64,000 bases of DNA from Polytrichum commune (taxonomy: Eukaryota; Streptophyta; Polytrichopsida; Polytrichales; Polytrichaceae): assembly GCA_950295325.1 (NCBI GenBank), contig OX485807.1, positions 1,676,501 through 1,740,500 on the forward strand, given 5' to 3'. The position numbers and the translations under genes were made by a program. The notes below the pieces were generated by a model that did not search any database, was not told the DNA's origin, and saw only the letters and a list, made by a program, of their open reading frames with translations. Of the stretch, positions 22,991 through 36,209 are shown one piece after another (the stretch's first letter is position 1; each line of letters begins with the position of its first letter).

Positions 22991-23639
22991 CGATGTTACA
23001 AAAGCTTCTTCAGCTTCCCAAATTGTTAAACGATTTTCATTACAATACATGTTACAAAACATTAGACAACCTAATAAGGTTTGTCCTTTCTTAAAAGCGG
23101 AAGGCTACTAACTTCTAAGATATGGTTATGAATATGATATCCTTGATTCCATGTGTTGTCAAGATCAACATGTCTAGCCGGTGTTAGGCCCCCTATAGTA
23201 TGTAGGTAGGCATGCAAGTTGACAAGCCAATGGGCTTTTATATATATATATATTGATAGATATTTGTTATCATTTCAGTAACAAAATCCAAGTCTGACCT
23301 ACATGGGTTTTTGCTTTCACATAATGAACAATACTCAAGCTTAATAATGTTATCGTTAAACACTTGGGATGCCGGGTCATACTCATGGTTTCACCCTAGG
23401 GTTAGGTCCCAAGCTATATTTGACTTTCCTAGGGTATTGTGTTAGTACCCTAAGCATAACCCGGGGTCACTCTCAAGGCACCCCAAGTTCTTACCCGGTT
23501 TTGCCATGTCTCCATGGTTTTTGTTGTGGACCTACCCCCTTCCCATTTCACCGCGCTACCTCATAACCAATACCAACTCTCTAAGAGTCTAAAGCCTCAT
23601 GTGGATGTTGTGGAGCCAAAGATTAGTGGCTACTGCTCA
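22991..23639. other. gene-free stretch with a short (TA)n
   Basis: A (TA)7-like tract near 23238. No recognisable gene. Confidence 0.4.
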
Positions 23640-23640
23640 A

Positions 23641-23760
23641 CCTTGGGTGTTGAGATGTGGATCAAGAGTTGCAAGGTGAGGTACTTAGATGAGGCGAGAC
23701 ACTTAGATGTGGATTAGGAGTTGCGAGGTGAGGCGCTTAGGTGTGGTTCGGGAGTTGGGC
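23641..23760 (+). repeat. short degenerate tandem repeat
   Basis: Two diverged units of about 60-70 bp containing GTGGAT-AGAGTTGCGAGGTGAGG-like sequence, directly before the 51-bp minisatellite. Confidence 0.5.
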
Positions 23761-23809
23761 GCAAAGAAGAGCGTTAAAGTAGGAGGTAAGGATCTATTGA
23801 TTCAAACCT

Positions 23810-24060
23810 CAATGGGACCCAATTTTGACTTACTCAAACCTCACCCACATGGGTTGCCAGAAGTTGAACCAAATCTATATTTATTCATACTTCAACCGGA
23901 AAGGATACAAAACTTTGAACCCAATGTGAACTTGTTCATACCTCACCCCAAAGGGCTGCAAATGTTTGAACCCAATCTTTACTTATTCATGCCTCACCTC
24001 GAAGGACTGCCAATTTTTAAACTCAATGTCCATCGATTTTCGCCTCACCCATGGTTGGCC
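23810..24060 (+). repeat. 51-bp minisatellite with an open frame
   Basis: Four to five direct units of 51 bp (17 codons). Read in frame, each unit encodes a variant of NLYLFMPHLEGLPIFKL (others: NVNLFIPHPKGLQMFEP, NLYLFILQPERIQNFEP). The enclosing frame (23707-24063) is open for 118 codons because the period is a multiple of three. No known protein was recognised. I treat it as a repeat, not a gene. Confidence 0.7.
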
Positions 24061-24063
24061 TAA

Positions 24064-27000
24064 CTTACAGTCAACAAGTTGAGCCTACCTTATGTTGGGG
24101 TCAAGTTAAGTCCCCAATATCATGAATTTCATTTTGAGATCATGGATGTTGCATTTTTGTCACATCCACCTCCAATTTTCACTTTGTGTTATGGTTGCCT
24201 TTTGCAACTATTGGAGGCGGCAATACCATCTAGTGAGACTGATGTTTAGGTTCCACTTTGTCAAGGTGTTGGCTATGGGGCAATTAGGTGTAACATATAG
24301 TTAGACTTTTAAGGTGGACCAAACATTCCCATGTAGTTAACTCCACACAAAGCTTCTCATTAAAGAAACCAATACCAAGTGTTTTGGTAGTTCTAAGGTG
24401 AATACATGAATGTACTTGATTAAACTGTATATATTTGAATACACAAATGTCTGAATGTTTGATATCTCATGGTATTGGGATGTGATCACGTAAATGTGCA
24501 ATATTTTGACACAATCTTGGTAGGAGGTAAAATGGCCAGTTGGAACTTTGTCTTGCATGAACGCAAGCTCAATATGAAATACACCCTTGAGGACTCATAT
24601 GGTGCATACATCCCTAGCCTTCCCAACGACTTGGTGGTGGATCGTATTGTTCCACGTTTTGTGGTTGCATGCGACCCTTTGATAAGAGTTGTCTCAAGGC
24701 GATGTGGCTCCCATGTGCAACCTTAATTGTGTAAAATGCAAGTGGAGATGGCTTATCTCATCCACGCCTAACTACACATCTTTCCATGTTGTTAAGCACC
24801 ATTTGAGAAGTTTTAGAAGTCGTAGACATAGGGGGTGGTTTGAACCGAAGGTGTTCTCCAAATACAACCAATATCTTGAGTTCTTCAAGAAATCAATAGT
24901 TTGTCCTCCCCACTTGTCTTTAGCCTTATTGGTCGTGCCATTTATAGGTCCTAGTACACATGACTTGGTTTTCCTTGAAGACTTATTGAAGGAGGCTAGT
25001 TATGACAAAGTTGACCCTATTGTCGTCATTAGAGTGTGCGTACTGCACACTTAGGGCATGTTTGTATAGGTCGTATGATAGGGGTGACCTTAAAGCCGAA
25101 AGTGGTAGGAGTTTAAGGACATTATATGGGCCTCCATGGCAATATAGCATTGCTATTCTATTGCCATATATATATATAACATACCTTGCCAGTGCTCACA
25201 GGGTGTTGGAGTATGAGTACATCTAGTGATTGGTTCATATTGACGCCCACCTTTGAGGAGTTACATGGTGTTTATGTGGTGTGACTTGTTGATTGGAACT
25301 CTTACTCACATCACACCAAGCTAGTAGTGGATACGGATGTGAAAGAGTTGTTGGCATATGATGAGTTGTATTTAGCCATTAGAATAGAGACTACGTGAAT
25401 ATTAGAGGAGCGATTGGGAGGACAATGATTGAATTATGCACATGATAGAGAACTTAAACACAATTTTTTTACTTCCCTTGTTGCATATTGTAAGGAAAAT
25501 AGTTGGTTTGCAAGGAGCCTAACATATGGGAGTGTTTTGGGGCCCTCCATTTGGCATTTGAACATGATGATATGAGAGACTACTTCATAAAGGATTACGA
25601 GGACTTGTATGATTTCTACATAATGTTACATGACAAGCTTGCATATGAGCTCAATCCTCTAGTGGAGGATATGGAGTGGGTAAGATATAATAAGACCTAC
25701 AAACATTGTAATGGAAACCACGTTAGTTAATGTTGCATTGAATTATCATGATGAATTGTGTTTATTGTTTGTCCTTGTTCTTAATGCGATGCCACATGTG
25801 GAATGGAGGGGTTTGTCACAATTGTCGTATGAGAACAGTCCATTTGAGAACTTGATGCACGGTCCAACTTTGTCTTTCAATGTTGAGTTCATCGCTAAGA
25901 ATGGGACCATTTTGGATGAATTGGTGTTGGAGCAAGAAGATGCAAGGGTGGTTAGAGGTTTGAGAAGCCAAACAATTGAACTGGTCAAGGATGATTATGT
26001 CATATTGCACTAGCCATCGGCTACTACTCCATAATCGAGCACAACCACACCATTCATGGGTGTCATAGGTAGAGGAACAACTTCTATGTGATTGCACACT
26101 AGTAGTACACCATTGGCCTCATGAACCACGACAAAGAGTTTGAGAGCAACCATAGAGTTTAGTACAACTTGTAGTGTTGGTGAACATTTACAACGTCCAA
26201 TTTGAGCAATTTTTTAATTGCAAGAAGCATAAGGTGACTCAAATCTTACCATATGCATTGTGGAAGAAAGGGTATGCCATCTATATGCAAGTTTATCCAA
26301 AGATCACCTTGCAAGAAGAGACATTCAAAGAGCGTCTTTGATAGTGTTTAAACGAAGTAAAAAACATGAAGGTCTAACCTGGATGGAGGGTTGAGTGTGT
26401 CCTTGAAAGTAATGTTCAATTGGAGCAATTGAAGCAAACCAATGGACATACAAGCCGGAATGTCTTGAAAATGAGGCAAGGTATTCTAGATAACGGGATG
26501 AGGAAACCATCGACTAAGAGAGCAACCATATTCCTTCACCTATGTCAATGGATACAACTACTTCCGCACCCGGCACAACCACGACGGACAAAGCCCCCAG
26601 TGTTAATTCAAAGAATGAAGGAGATGGTTCCAAACCTTTGACCAAAGGTGAGTGTTGATGGCTCAAACCAAAAGTATGGTGGCTATGACAAAGATTTTGG
26701 AGAGTTCCAACGAGGCTAGAGACAATTTTTGGCAAATGGGCATAGAATTAACAATGCAGAGGCCACAAGTGTTGAAATTTCTAACATCAAGCAAACAATA
26801 AAGATGGGAGTGATTACGGAAAAAGAGGGAAAACAAGGTAGCGAGTTTATTAGGAATGAAGTAAATGCATTTATATGTGGGAATCTTGGTGTGGTTGGAA
26901 TGTGACATTTCTCTTCCCTTTCAATAAGATAAGACATATCGTTCAACCTCGATTCTTTTCAATTTGCTTTGTTTCACATGTGTGGATGGGTACCAAACAA

Positions 27001-27163
27001 TGCCTCCTTTAAATGCCACTTATGACGTAGATGTGATCCCAATGCAATACATATTGGTCAATAATCAACAATGTTGCACGTATTGTCATGCACAAATATG
27101 AAAGATGGTATGCACGCCTATTATGAAGCCTCCAAGAGTCACTCCCATATTCACTATGCTTAC
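24064..27163 (+). other. relic coding sequence of unknown type
   Basis: A series of plus-strand frames (24469-24726, 24689-25054, 25503-25730, 25711-26013, 26420-26641) abut in shifting registers, as in a decayed gene. None has a domain I recognise. The last part, around 26650-26760, reads as a Met/Gln/Lys-rich helical tail in one register. The position beside a Harbinger transposase raises the possibility of the second (DNA-binding) ORF of that element, but no Myb/SANT tryptophans could be shown. Function unknown. Confidence 0.35.
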
Positions 27164-28364
27164 TCAATAGTGTGCATCCCAACCATGACCTTGTATGGGG
27201 TCAACTTGTTCACCAACAACATCATGGTGGATGTCCATTCGATGTCGGTGCACAAAGTTAGTCTAGATGGTCACCACCCTGAACAAGAGGTTGTACTTGA
27301 GTTTGGTGGCATCAAATCGCTTCATCATTCTTTTAAACTTGCGCTTCAACCCACCAATGTCCCATTCTACCTTTACACAATAATCCGCATGCATCTTGTT
27401 GTATGCGGTTAGTGCTCCCTTGTCCATATCCGGTGATCTCTACATTGTCAAGCCTTCGCATTATGAACATGTTCTCGTTGATGTAGTTGGGGTATCCAAG
27501 TAAGTATTCAAAATAATCATCATCATGAATGAAATGTGCACGCCAGGGCTTATAGGACTCAAAGTGGCGAAGGATTATAAAATCATGAAAAGAACATGGA
27601 AAACCCAAATCTAAGTGGATGAAGAGTCCTTAGTGTGACATCACAATTGTCTTATTCATACAATACATCTTTTTACAACCATTAAACCACTCAACATGGT
27701 TGGATTATTCCAAGGCTTCCGAATCTTGACGAGAATATCATCAATAAATCCGATACATCTTGAGGAATGAGGGTCCGATCCAAACAATTGCCTTCGTTCT
27801 AACTCATCAGACCAAACTATCTCATTGGCAAGTACATTAGTGATGCATGAAGCAATGAATATCACATTGTTGCATAAAGTTGAACGAGCAACATTCCATT
27901 GAAAAGACTCATAATTAATTACATTGTCTTGCTTCAAGTACATGGTAAAGTTGAGCAAATGTTACTTGGATCAACTTCATGGGTATGGCACTCATAACCC
28001 TCTCAACACCCATGTTATGTGCAGGGTCACGAATTGTAGGACACACAATGGAAGCAAGCTCGTCAAATTCATGAACCTCAAAATCAATCAAAACCTTGAA
28101 CAATGCATGCACCTCGTGCAACTGATCGAGTACAACCGTAACTCCCACATTGTGGTTGACGGTTGTTTGGCCACCTTCCTCCAATTTGTTTGGATTGAAT
28201 AGGTTGTGGGTGTTGTATGCAACTATCATTGTGGTGTACACTATCAAGATATTTGCCTCTAACTCTTGCAATATTTCATCATTTGTGTTTGCTCCAAAAT
28301 TGTCACCGGAGTCCACAAAGGGTATGTAATTCATGGTGTTAAGGGCATAATGGGTGTTGAACAA
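27164..28364 (-). pseudogene. PIF/Harbinger (HARBI1-like) transposase pseudogene
   Basis: Reading down the minus strand, consecutive blocks match plant HARBI1-like DDE transposases: CIGFIDDILVKIRKPWNNP (first Asp) near 27.75 kb, SFHDFIILRHFESY and YFEYLLGYPNYINENMF near 27.5 kb, VEWDIGGLKRKFKRMMKRF (catalytic Glu) near 27.35 kb, and a tail ending HGWDAHY with a TGA at 27164-27166. Damage is clear. The register changes at least twice between the upstream frames (27915-28364 and 27656-27958) and the downstream blocks. The usual Asp of the GDPGY motif is Tyr. A TAG sits in frame just before the TNFVHRHRMD block. It would have excised and inserted DNA at TTA/TAA sites and could have mobilised the MITEs in this window. 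Confidence 0.85.
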
Positions 28365-30736
28365 TGATGTGATCTCCCCAAAAATAAAAACCCTTAAGAG
28401 TTCAAGATAAACAAAGCTCCAAATTCCATCACAGGTGAGATAGTTTGTCTAAGTGCAAAACAAAATTGGGAAATAGAGCTAGTGTTAGGAACATGGCAAC
28501 GAACGCAAGGAATATGAACATGTGGCGTAAGCCTGTTGGCTATTGTTGGAAGTGTCCATAGGTGGGGACTTTGGCACCACAAGGTTGGCCTGCCACTTAT
28601 AGGTCCCGCTTAATGGGGTTAAGCCCCTGACACTTCTCATTAATGGCGCTTAACTTTAGGTACGTGGTCAAGCTCAAGGCCTTGGAACTTGCAAGTTTAA
28701 TGTTCAAGTTGTGGTGGCCCAACATAGGGGGGGAATGATTTTTTGGTAACTCCCCAAACTAGGGGTGTATCACCCTAGCGTTGAGTAATGTCATGTGGGC
28801 ATGGGAACCCAAACAATGATCTTTTGGGATATTACAAGAATGTCAAAAACTCTAGGTTGTCAACTTGTCCACCACTTGCCAAAATTCTCTTACTATAGAC
28901 ATGTCTTGATTTTTAATAAGATTTTCTTTTCATATCATAAACTTCCAAATGCAGATTTACTACATTATAATATAGAATGACATTACACATGACTCTGTAG
29001 AATATAATAAACTTGATCTAGCATTAGGTTATTGGTAAATGTACACGCTTTGTGTTATAATGAGAATGATACAAATGAAAATTTAAATAATAATTGTATC
29101 GCAATTTTTCTTTGAAGTATAGAATAATGTTTGTATTGCTATTATTATTTCCAAAATCAAAATACATCTACGTAATGAGACTTTCACATTATTGTGAGAC
29201 TCATACTATACGTTGTGGTTTAGTCAACTGCCCATCCAATATTTTTTGTGTAGTTTTTGTTATTTTTGTTATTGGTTGTTGCTGTCGTCGTTGACAACAA
29301 GTCACAATGCTTTCAAACATAGTCCATGTAAACCATTCAAATAATAACCAAAAGAAGAAATACGGATAATAACCTACGTGAACAATGTGTTGTTTATCCT
29401 CCTTGAACATCTATTATGTAATGGATGATAATGGTTGGAAGAAAGCGCACAAAAGAGAGGAAAATGCATAAACCCTCCATTCAACTTGGATTTTAAGGAA
29501 TATGGGCAAAATAGATGTCCAAAATTCATAATGGATATGAGAGTAGTACTTTTCTTTCAATGCATGCACATTGCAAAATAAAATATATGTAAGAACAAAA
29601 ATAGAAACAAATGATGAAAACTTTCATTATACATACTTTGAGAAGCATTACCATGCAAACATTAGTCTATATGTGTTTGCTTTTCGTAACCAATAGAAGG
29701 TATATGCAACAAAAGTGTTCAAATAAGAGATGTGCTCCACATCTAAGACTAGTCTCTCTCATTTTTAGCATAGGGTCCATTGATAAAACTACAATTATGT
29801 AATTTTACAATGTCTCAAATTCATGCATAAATATAGAAAAAATAATTACTTACAATCTAGTTATTATCAACCCATTGATATTCAACCAAGTATGGAAGAG
29901 ATATTCCCATATGGTTTTATTGGTGCATTTCTTCTTTTTCATCATCTTATTACAACCATGGGGACAATGTTTAAGAAGGGCACCTATTGACCCGATCCAA
30001 CATTATGTTGCCAAAACACTTTGTGTTCGCTTACAAACAAATTTCTCTTATTTCTACACCACTCAAACAAGCAGAGTTATGCGTAAAGTCTTGGGATCAA
30101 ATTCCCTTTGTGTTGACTAAAATGTGAGTTTCAAAGCGTAACCATAAATTCCGTCAAGTTTTTATGAAGGCTTGAATTAACATGCTCAGATAGTGGTGTT
30201 AGGCTATTAAAATCCGGATTTCTAGCTTGTCATTCTAGGATGGGTGGGCCAAGCTAGTCTTGCATAGGCCAATTTGATAGGTCCCATGGGCAAATGGGGG
30301 GCAAACTCTAGTTCAGATCCTATTTTTTCTCAAAATTTTGGGGATGGCAAGAGGAGGTCCAAGGAATTTCACCTAACTTTATAAATAGGCTTCAACACAT
30401 AATGAGCTCACAAGCTCTTAGTAGAAAGTTCTCTCAAAGAAGGCTCAAACCAATGTCCGGGGAGGTTTTGGGGCATAATCGGTCAAAATCCAAGTATTTT
30501 CAAGTCCAATCAGTTACATATTGTGATCTTTTGGGTTTTCTTTATTGATTTGAGGTATACTCCATCAATGATATTCATGAAGTCTTGAACTTCAACTGGT
30601 TTTTTTCTCAAACTCAACATGTTCATCTGTAACTAGCAGTCTGTTCTCCTCGTACATTGGATCAAACTCACGATATCATCCCTCTTTGGGCAACTTTATG
30701 CATAACTCTAAGTAATACCTTGGCCAAGGAGAAGAA
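28365..30736. other. gene-free AT-rich stretch
   Basis: No frame with a recognisable product. The section next to 28.4-28.7 kb may be the 5' part or terminus of the Harbinger element, but I could not find matching termini. Confidence 0.4.
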
Positions 30737-31078
30737 GGGCCACTTCACACAAGAGCTACGGGTCATGACCATGTAACTATGAGGGCCCTTGAAACTTATC
30801 CAAAGGCCATACCATTGACATGGTCTACTGGAATTTGCGTCAAGCCTACCTCTTGGAGGTGGACCTAATGCAAATTATGGCATACCATAAAATATTATTT
30901 ATAAATTTCCATGTAAGAATCCATGTACACTTTTCATCCGTGAGAAGTTTTTGAACCCTTTAATTTAGACCTTCACCTTCTAGTGTGAAGTGAACTTGGA
31001 CGGTCTCGACCTTTTCGAACATGAGAGATCTTAGAATGCAATGGTTACGGGCCTTCAGTCTCATTTGTGAAGTGGCCC
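30737..31078. mobile_element. Tourist-like MITE, GGGCCACTTCACAC family (copy 2)
   Basis: 342 bp, starting GGGCCACTTCACACAAGAG and ending TTTGTGAAGTGGCCC. It is homologous to the 13570-14159 element, including the internal GAATTTGCGTCA block. The right flank is TAA and the left flank is GAA, so the target duplication is mutated or lost. Confidence 0.8.
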
Positions 31079-32198
31079 TAAAAACATCTGAGGACTTTTG
31101 TCAACTACCCGTCCAATTACTAAGCAAGTGCAGTTTTTGGATGATTATTTTCATACTCTTCTTGCATGATAACAACCGTTTTAGGAAAATGGGGGCACGA
31201 GTTACCATTTGGGGGGAGGGACCTTAGGAGAGGAGATGGATGACAGCCTGCGAGTCGTTCATCCACTTGGGCATGTCACCGGATGACAATGAGAAGATGA
31301 AATTGCACAGAAGGGGATGAAAACGCGGAAACCCCTGTTGATGCCGCCCTGGTAGAGCGGGCAGGGTAGAAATATTCCCGTCTGCCATTCTTCGTGTCCT
31401 TCTTTAGTTTCAGGCAGGGGAACGTTTGGGGAACTTTAACGGGAACGCATTGACCCGACCCAGTCTCGAGGGTCGCCGGCGCACTCCGGGCAGATTCCCT
31501 TCGTTTGTTTCCGTCGAGGGCAGATACGTTGTCCAAGAAAAACCCACCACGTGGTCTTTTGTCAACAGCCCGCGAGAAGCCATTTGCTCTGGGCAGACCG
31601 GGGCAGAAAACCCGGCCCGGGCCGCTTCGTCTCTCTGTTGTTTCTCGTGAAGAGGAAGGAGAAGAAGAAGCAGAAGAGGAAAGGTGGAGACGGAGGTCGG
31701 AGGATTGCTACGTTGCGGTGATTTCATTCGCCATCCTTAGCTGCCATCTACCCTTGCAACTTGCGAGTATTCGTATAAGCTCTCCGACGAGCCGCTACTT
31801 CGCGTATCTGAGCCTGGGACGAGTCTGTTTGGACCTTTCTAATCAAGGTTTGCATTGAGGCTTGCGAAGGAGGGGAAGCCTTAAGGTGAGGTTTGCGCTG
31901 AGGTGGTGTTTGTATCCCGTGTGCGGTGCTTGTGAGGGAGAAAGAAAGAGAAAGAGTGAGGAGTTTGAGAGGGAAGAGGTCAGGTCTTGTGTGGAGTGGG
32001 GTTTGGATCTTATGTTGTGTAACAGAAGGCGGGGGGTAGAGGGAAGGGGAGAAGGAGCGGCAGGGGAGGGGGAGAAAGAGAAGGAGGAGATAGGGAGAAG
32101 CAAAGCTAGCAGCGAGCGGTATATGCAACTACGGGGGGTGACGAGGGCAAGCGGTTTGAGTGTAGAAGGAAGAACCCTAAGAAGGAAACCCCAACTAC
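31079..32198 (+). promoter_or_regulatory. CAF1 upstream region with purine-rich leader
   Basis: GC content rises sharply from about 31.2 kb. From about 31650 to 32110 the plus strand is dominated by GA/AG-rich sequence, a layout common in plant 5' leaders. A palindromic G-box CACGTG lies at 31548-31553. The transcription start and any leader intron could not be placed. Frames here (for example 31862-32254) run through this biased sequence out of register with CAF1. Confidence 0.4.
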
Positions 32199-33017
32199 AT
32201 GTCAATTGTTCCGAAAGGAGGGTCCCTCCACATCCGGGAGGTGTGGGCCGATAACCTGGAGGATGAGTTCGAGTTGATACGCGACATTGTGGATGAGTAT
32301 CCGTATCTGGCGATGGACACGGAGTTTCCAGGAGTGGTGGTGAGACCCGTAGGCACGTTCAAGAACAGTGCGGAGTATCATTACCAGACGCTTAGGGCGA
32401 ACGTTGATATGCTGAAACTGATACAGCTGGGGTTAACATTCTCGGACGAAAATGGGGCGCTCCCGTACTGTGGCACTCGGGATTGTTGTGTGTGGCAATT
32501 TAACTTCCGGGAGTTCAATTTGAAGGAGGATGTGTACGCGCAGGACTCAATTGAGCTGCTGGAGAAGAGTGGAATCGATTTTAAGCAGAACCAGGAGAGG
32601 GGGATCGATTCTCAGCGATTCGGGGAGCTGTTGATGTCGTCAGGCATAGTATTGAATGAGAATGTGCACTGGATTACCTTCCACAGTGGCTACGATTTTG
32701 GGTACTTGTTGAAGCTGCTCACTTGCCAGAATCTGCCCGCTGGGGAGTCGGATTTTTTCAACTTGTTGAAGACTTACTTCCCCACTTTGTATGATATCAA
32801 GTATCTGATGAAGTTTTGCGACAACCTGCACGGTGGCCTTAACCGGTTGGCAGAAACGTTGGATGTGGAGCGGATTGGACCCTGCCATCAGGCTGGCTCC
32901 GACAGTTTGCTGACCTCCTGTACTTTCCGCAAGCTCAAGGAGGGCTTCTTCAATGGGTCCACAGAAAAGTATGCCGGTGTTTTGTTTGGTTTGGGTGCCG
33001 ATAATGCTGATACTTAA
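32199..33017 (+). CDS. CAF1: CCR4-NOT deadenylase subunit CAF1/POP2
   Basis: An intact 272-codon frame with a good ATG start. CAF1 is the DEDDh 3'-5' exoribonuclease of the CCR4-NOT complex that shortens mRNA poly(A) tails in the cytoplasm and P-bodies. All catalytic residues are visible: Asp40 and Glu42 in AMDTEFPG, Asp166 in [10 protein letters not shown], and His230 and Asp235 in [11 protein letters not shown]. The N-terminus ([19 protein letters not shown]) is typical of plant CAF1, and length matches the Arabidopsis family (about 270-280 aa). Intronless coding sequence is also usual for plant CAF1 genes. It is the only gene on the plus strand, standing alone behind a GC-rich leader. I see no defect. 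The paralogue number cannot be assigned. Confidence 0.96.
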   Translation: MSIVPKGGSLHIREVWADNLEDEFELIRDIVDEYPYLAMDTEFPGVVVRPVGTFKNSAEYHYQTLRANVDMLKLIQLGLTFSDENGALPYCGTRDCCVWQFNFREFNLKEDVYAQDSIELLEKSGIDFKQNQERGIDSQRFGELLMSSGIVLNENVHWITFHSGYDFGYLLKLLTCQNLPAGESDFFNLLKTYFPTLYDIKYLMKFCDNLHGGLNRLAETLDVERIGPCHQAGSDSLLTSCTFRKLKEGFFNGSTEKYAGVLFGLGADNADT

Positions 33018-36000
33018 AACGTCGCAGATCGGCCCCTCTTTGGCTGGTCTTTGACATCCCTTGTAATCACTGGCTTACGGACAAAGTCCGTCATTTAAAT
33101 TTGCAACTTTTTTAACGTAAGTTAGCTTCTTTCTCACAATTATTATTTGTCCCACCGTGATTGAATTGTACATTGCTTGTGTGATGGTCTCCAGCTGGTT
33201 CGTTTTGTGTGTTGGGTTTGTGGATGCTCTAGCCTGCGTGAGAAATTCTCATCTACTTCACTTTTTCAGATTGTCAAAACATTCAAGAAGATTTTGCACA
33301 TTCATTGAACTCATTCTGTTCCATTTGGTGCTGAAACGGATTCAGAGTCCCAAACAAATGTCACGATCGATTAGCCAACTAGCAGTTCAGAAATATGCTT
33401 TTGAATTAAGATTATCTCCCAATTTTATAGCAGGCAGGAATCAGTAGGATAAGAATTGGAACTGGTCTTGTGTTCGTGGAACATACCAGGGAAACTTAGG
33501 CGGCTACTTGAGTTGCGGAAGCCTTACATGGTTAGGAATGCACGAGTTCCGATTGAAATTGTTTTCGTATATCTAATTTGACTGACAGGAATGACTATAC
33601 TGGTTGTTCGTTGTGTTTATCCCTAGAAATGTGTTCAAGCAAGTGATGGTAGCTCGTCACTGCTACAATTGTTCTGGATCTCTAAGGAGTTTCTGGATAC
33701 TGATTGAAAACTTCTAGTTGCATAAAGGAAATACCGACTGCAGGTTGACTCTGACGTAGGTCGGACATTGGCCCTTTAGTACACTGAACAGTGGGATGTT
33801 TCACAACAACTCGTTTTATGGTTTCTTCAAGCTTGAACCTGAATTTAAAAATGGTTTTTAGGATGGCACTCTTTGGTAGCTGATAATGTTTTTCTTATTG
33901 TCCACTGCTAATCAGCAAGGCAAAGTTTTATTGACACAATCAAGGGAATTCCAGTTTCTTGCTAATATTTTGTCATCCAGTTCGTTGGGTTGGTTAAATA
34001 ATCACGATGATCACCGCAGCAAATTATGTCTGCCCCTGCATTTTCCCAAACCACTACCTGGACACCTATAATCGTTAGGTTTTTGTGTCATCTGCAACTT
34101 TTAAGAGTCTACAGGTTTGGATTTGAGGGAATATAAATGTGGCTTTTAGTGAGAAGTGAGGCGAGTTAGTTAAGGTACTAAGATGACAAGAACGAAGAGT
34201 CAGAGTCTAGTATACTGCTGCTATTTGTCTAGTGTATTTGGGAGGTCAAGGTTACTGGAAGCACTAGCACAACCAGAATAGGCAAGTCCACTCTGTTGAA
34301 ACACTGGTCATAGATTTGCAGCTTTGGTCAGCAGAGATTAGTTAAGGAAGCAGGGTAGGAGACTGCACAATGTGTTGATAAGACGAGTAGTGAATGTGGT
34401 GGAGGTGCAGATTCAAATGACTTGGCGCCAAGGCCAGAAGACTTCTATGGTGGCAGACTCGCAACTGGTACGTATTCCTTATTAAACTCTTCTCTATTTC
34501 AAGAGTTACCTAATGGGGGTTGGGTGTCTTGGTTTTCCTTTAGCCAGCATCATTTATTCTCATTTTGAACCAGTTTTGAATTCACACTCCCTTGTTACTT
34601 TGTTACTTGGCTTGTTTGCAAAGTTCTTCTGAAGTCCATGTGTGCAATACATCTTGGATATCAACTTCCGGAATCAAGTTTGTGAGTTGGATTAAGCACA
34701 TCCACTAGCTTCTATATCCTCTATCTGGATCAATTTTGCGCTGAGCTGAAATTGTTGGGAGTAACAACAGTAAATGCTTTCCAAAAGCTCAATCTTCCAT
34801 GTCAGTAAAGTGAATTTTCCTCTGCAAAATTTTATTTGCTGTTGATATTTCCTCAAGGTTCCTCTATTACATGCATAGGGTTTTCTGAATTGTCTCATGT
34901 AGCTGCTCTGGAGGAAATTGAAGATTATTAAAGTGGAACAGGGTGCCAATAACCGCAACTGTTGAGGAAAGTTTCTATATGTGGCATGTAGTTGCTACAC
35001 TCAGAAGGGGGACTAGGATAGTTCACGTATAAGCAATAGGAATTTTTTTTTGAAACGGAAAGTGTAAATAGCTGGTTATGGAGGGGGCTACGTTCATGTC
35101 CTTCACAGGGCTCTTACTTCTATGCTAATTGTCAATGCCCATAGTCTTAAGATCCATTTCTTCTTCCTCCTGCACTAAGTCATCCTCTAGAGCACTCATA
35201 TGTTGCTCCAGTGGACCAGAGTCTCCAAAGTCCATCTCTGATACTAGTGTCGTCTTCACCTCATCCCTTGAGGCATTCCTGTGTTGACCATTAATCCAGC
35301 ATCTGCAATGTCTATCTCTAAGGAACCCTGGGCATTGATCATTTATCCTATTGGCTTCTTTGTTGTCCTCTCCTTCAATGCCATCGTCTTAACCCTCTTA
35401 TGTTGGCCTGGTACTCCACCAGTCTCCAGTCCTTGATATGTGGTGTCAAGACTCAAGAGGCATATCAAATGGAGCCCTTCTTGTTTTTTAATAAAAAGAG
35501 GCTCAAAGTCATTTGTCACTTCCTTCTATATGGTTGGTGAAGAGCCTTTTCTCAAATATCTTTCAGGCATCATAGCATGGATTTTTGTAATCTGTAACCC
35601 TAACTGTGTTGATGCAATCTCCACGTGTTGACAAGTGAGTCTCCCTCCCCTCATGAGCACCTTTTGAACCAGCAGCCTCGTCAGCAGGGACTCCTGATTA
35701 TCACTCTGTTTATTCTTAAACTCTATTTCCCTCCTCAACCCTCTTGCATCACTTATAAAATCGGTCGAGTTCAATTAAGTTGCTGCAAGATTTGTCCAGG
35801 AGAAACCTGATTTTCACAAGATTGAGGATTTGTCTAGCATGATTGGTGTGTATTTATGCTTAGGGAGTAATCAGCCATTTAAACCTCCCACAGTGATCAA
35901 TAAATCATCACATTTCAAGCAAAACTTAGAAAGAGTAATTAGCAGAATCTAAATGGACACTGCTGCACATCATCCATGTACAGAATGACATTTATAATCT

Positions 36001-36172
36001 GCTTTGAAAAATAAACAATGAGTGAAACAAGTTGTGGGCTGCATGCTTCTAGTTGCACTCTTAGACTCTATACCAAGGTGAATTCTTGGACCCTAAACTC
36101 TACATGTAGGCAAGGGTGAAACTCTTAAACCCTAAACCCTGAATATAGAAATCTGTTGAATTCTCAGCAAGT
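33018..36172. other. intergenic region downstream of CAF1
   Basis: Starts with the CAF1 3' untranslated region. Frames such as 35440-35631 plus and 35526-35774 minus lack recognisable domains. No structured RNA or tRNA was detected by eye. A short pair of CCCTAAA heptamers follows near 36125. Confidence 0.4.
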
Positions 36173-36209
36173 TTGGGCCCTATTTTAAAGTATGACCAGC
36201 CAATTAGTG

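Noticed and set aside
31410-32205. Minus-strand frames opposite the CAF1 leader
   Set aside because: Ser/Pro/Leu-rich translations of the complementary pyrimidine-rich strand, with no domain.
31862-32254. 130-codon frame overlapping the CAF1 start
   Set aside because: Arg/Glu-rich translation of the purine-rich leader in a different register; a composition artefact.
35526-35774. 82-codon minus frame that looked gag-like
   Set aside because: No zinc knuckle or protease nearby, and the extended translation is interrupted. Left unassigned.
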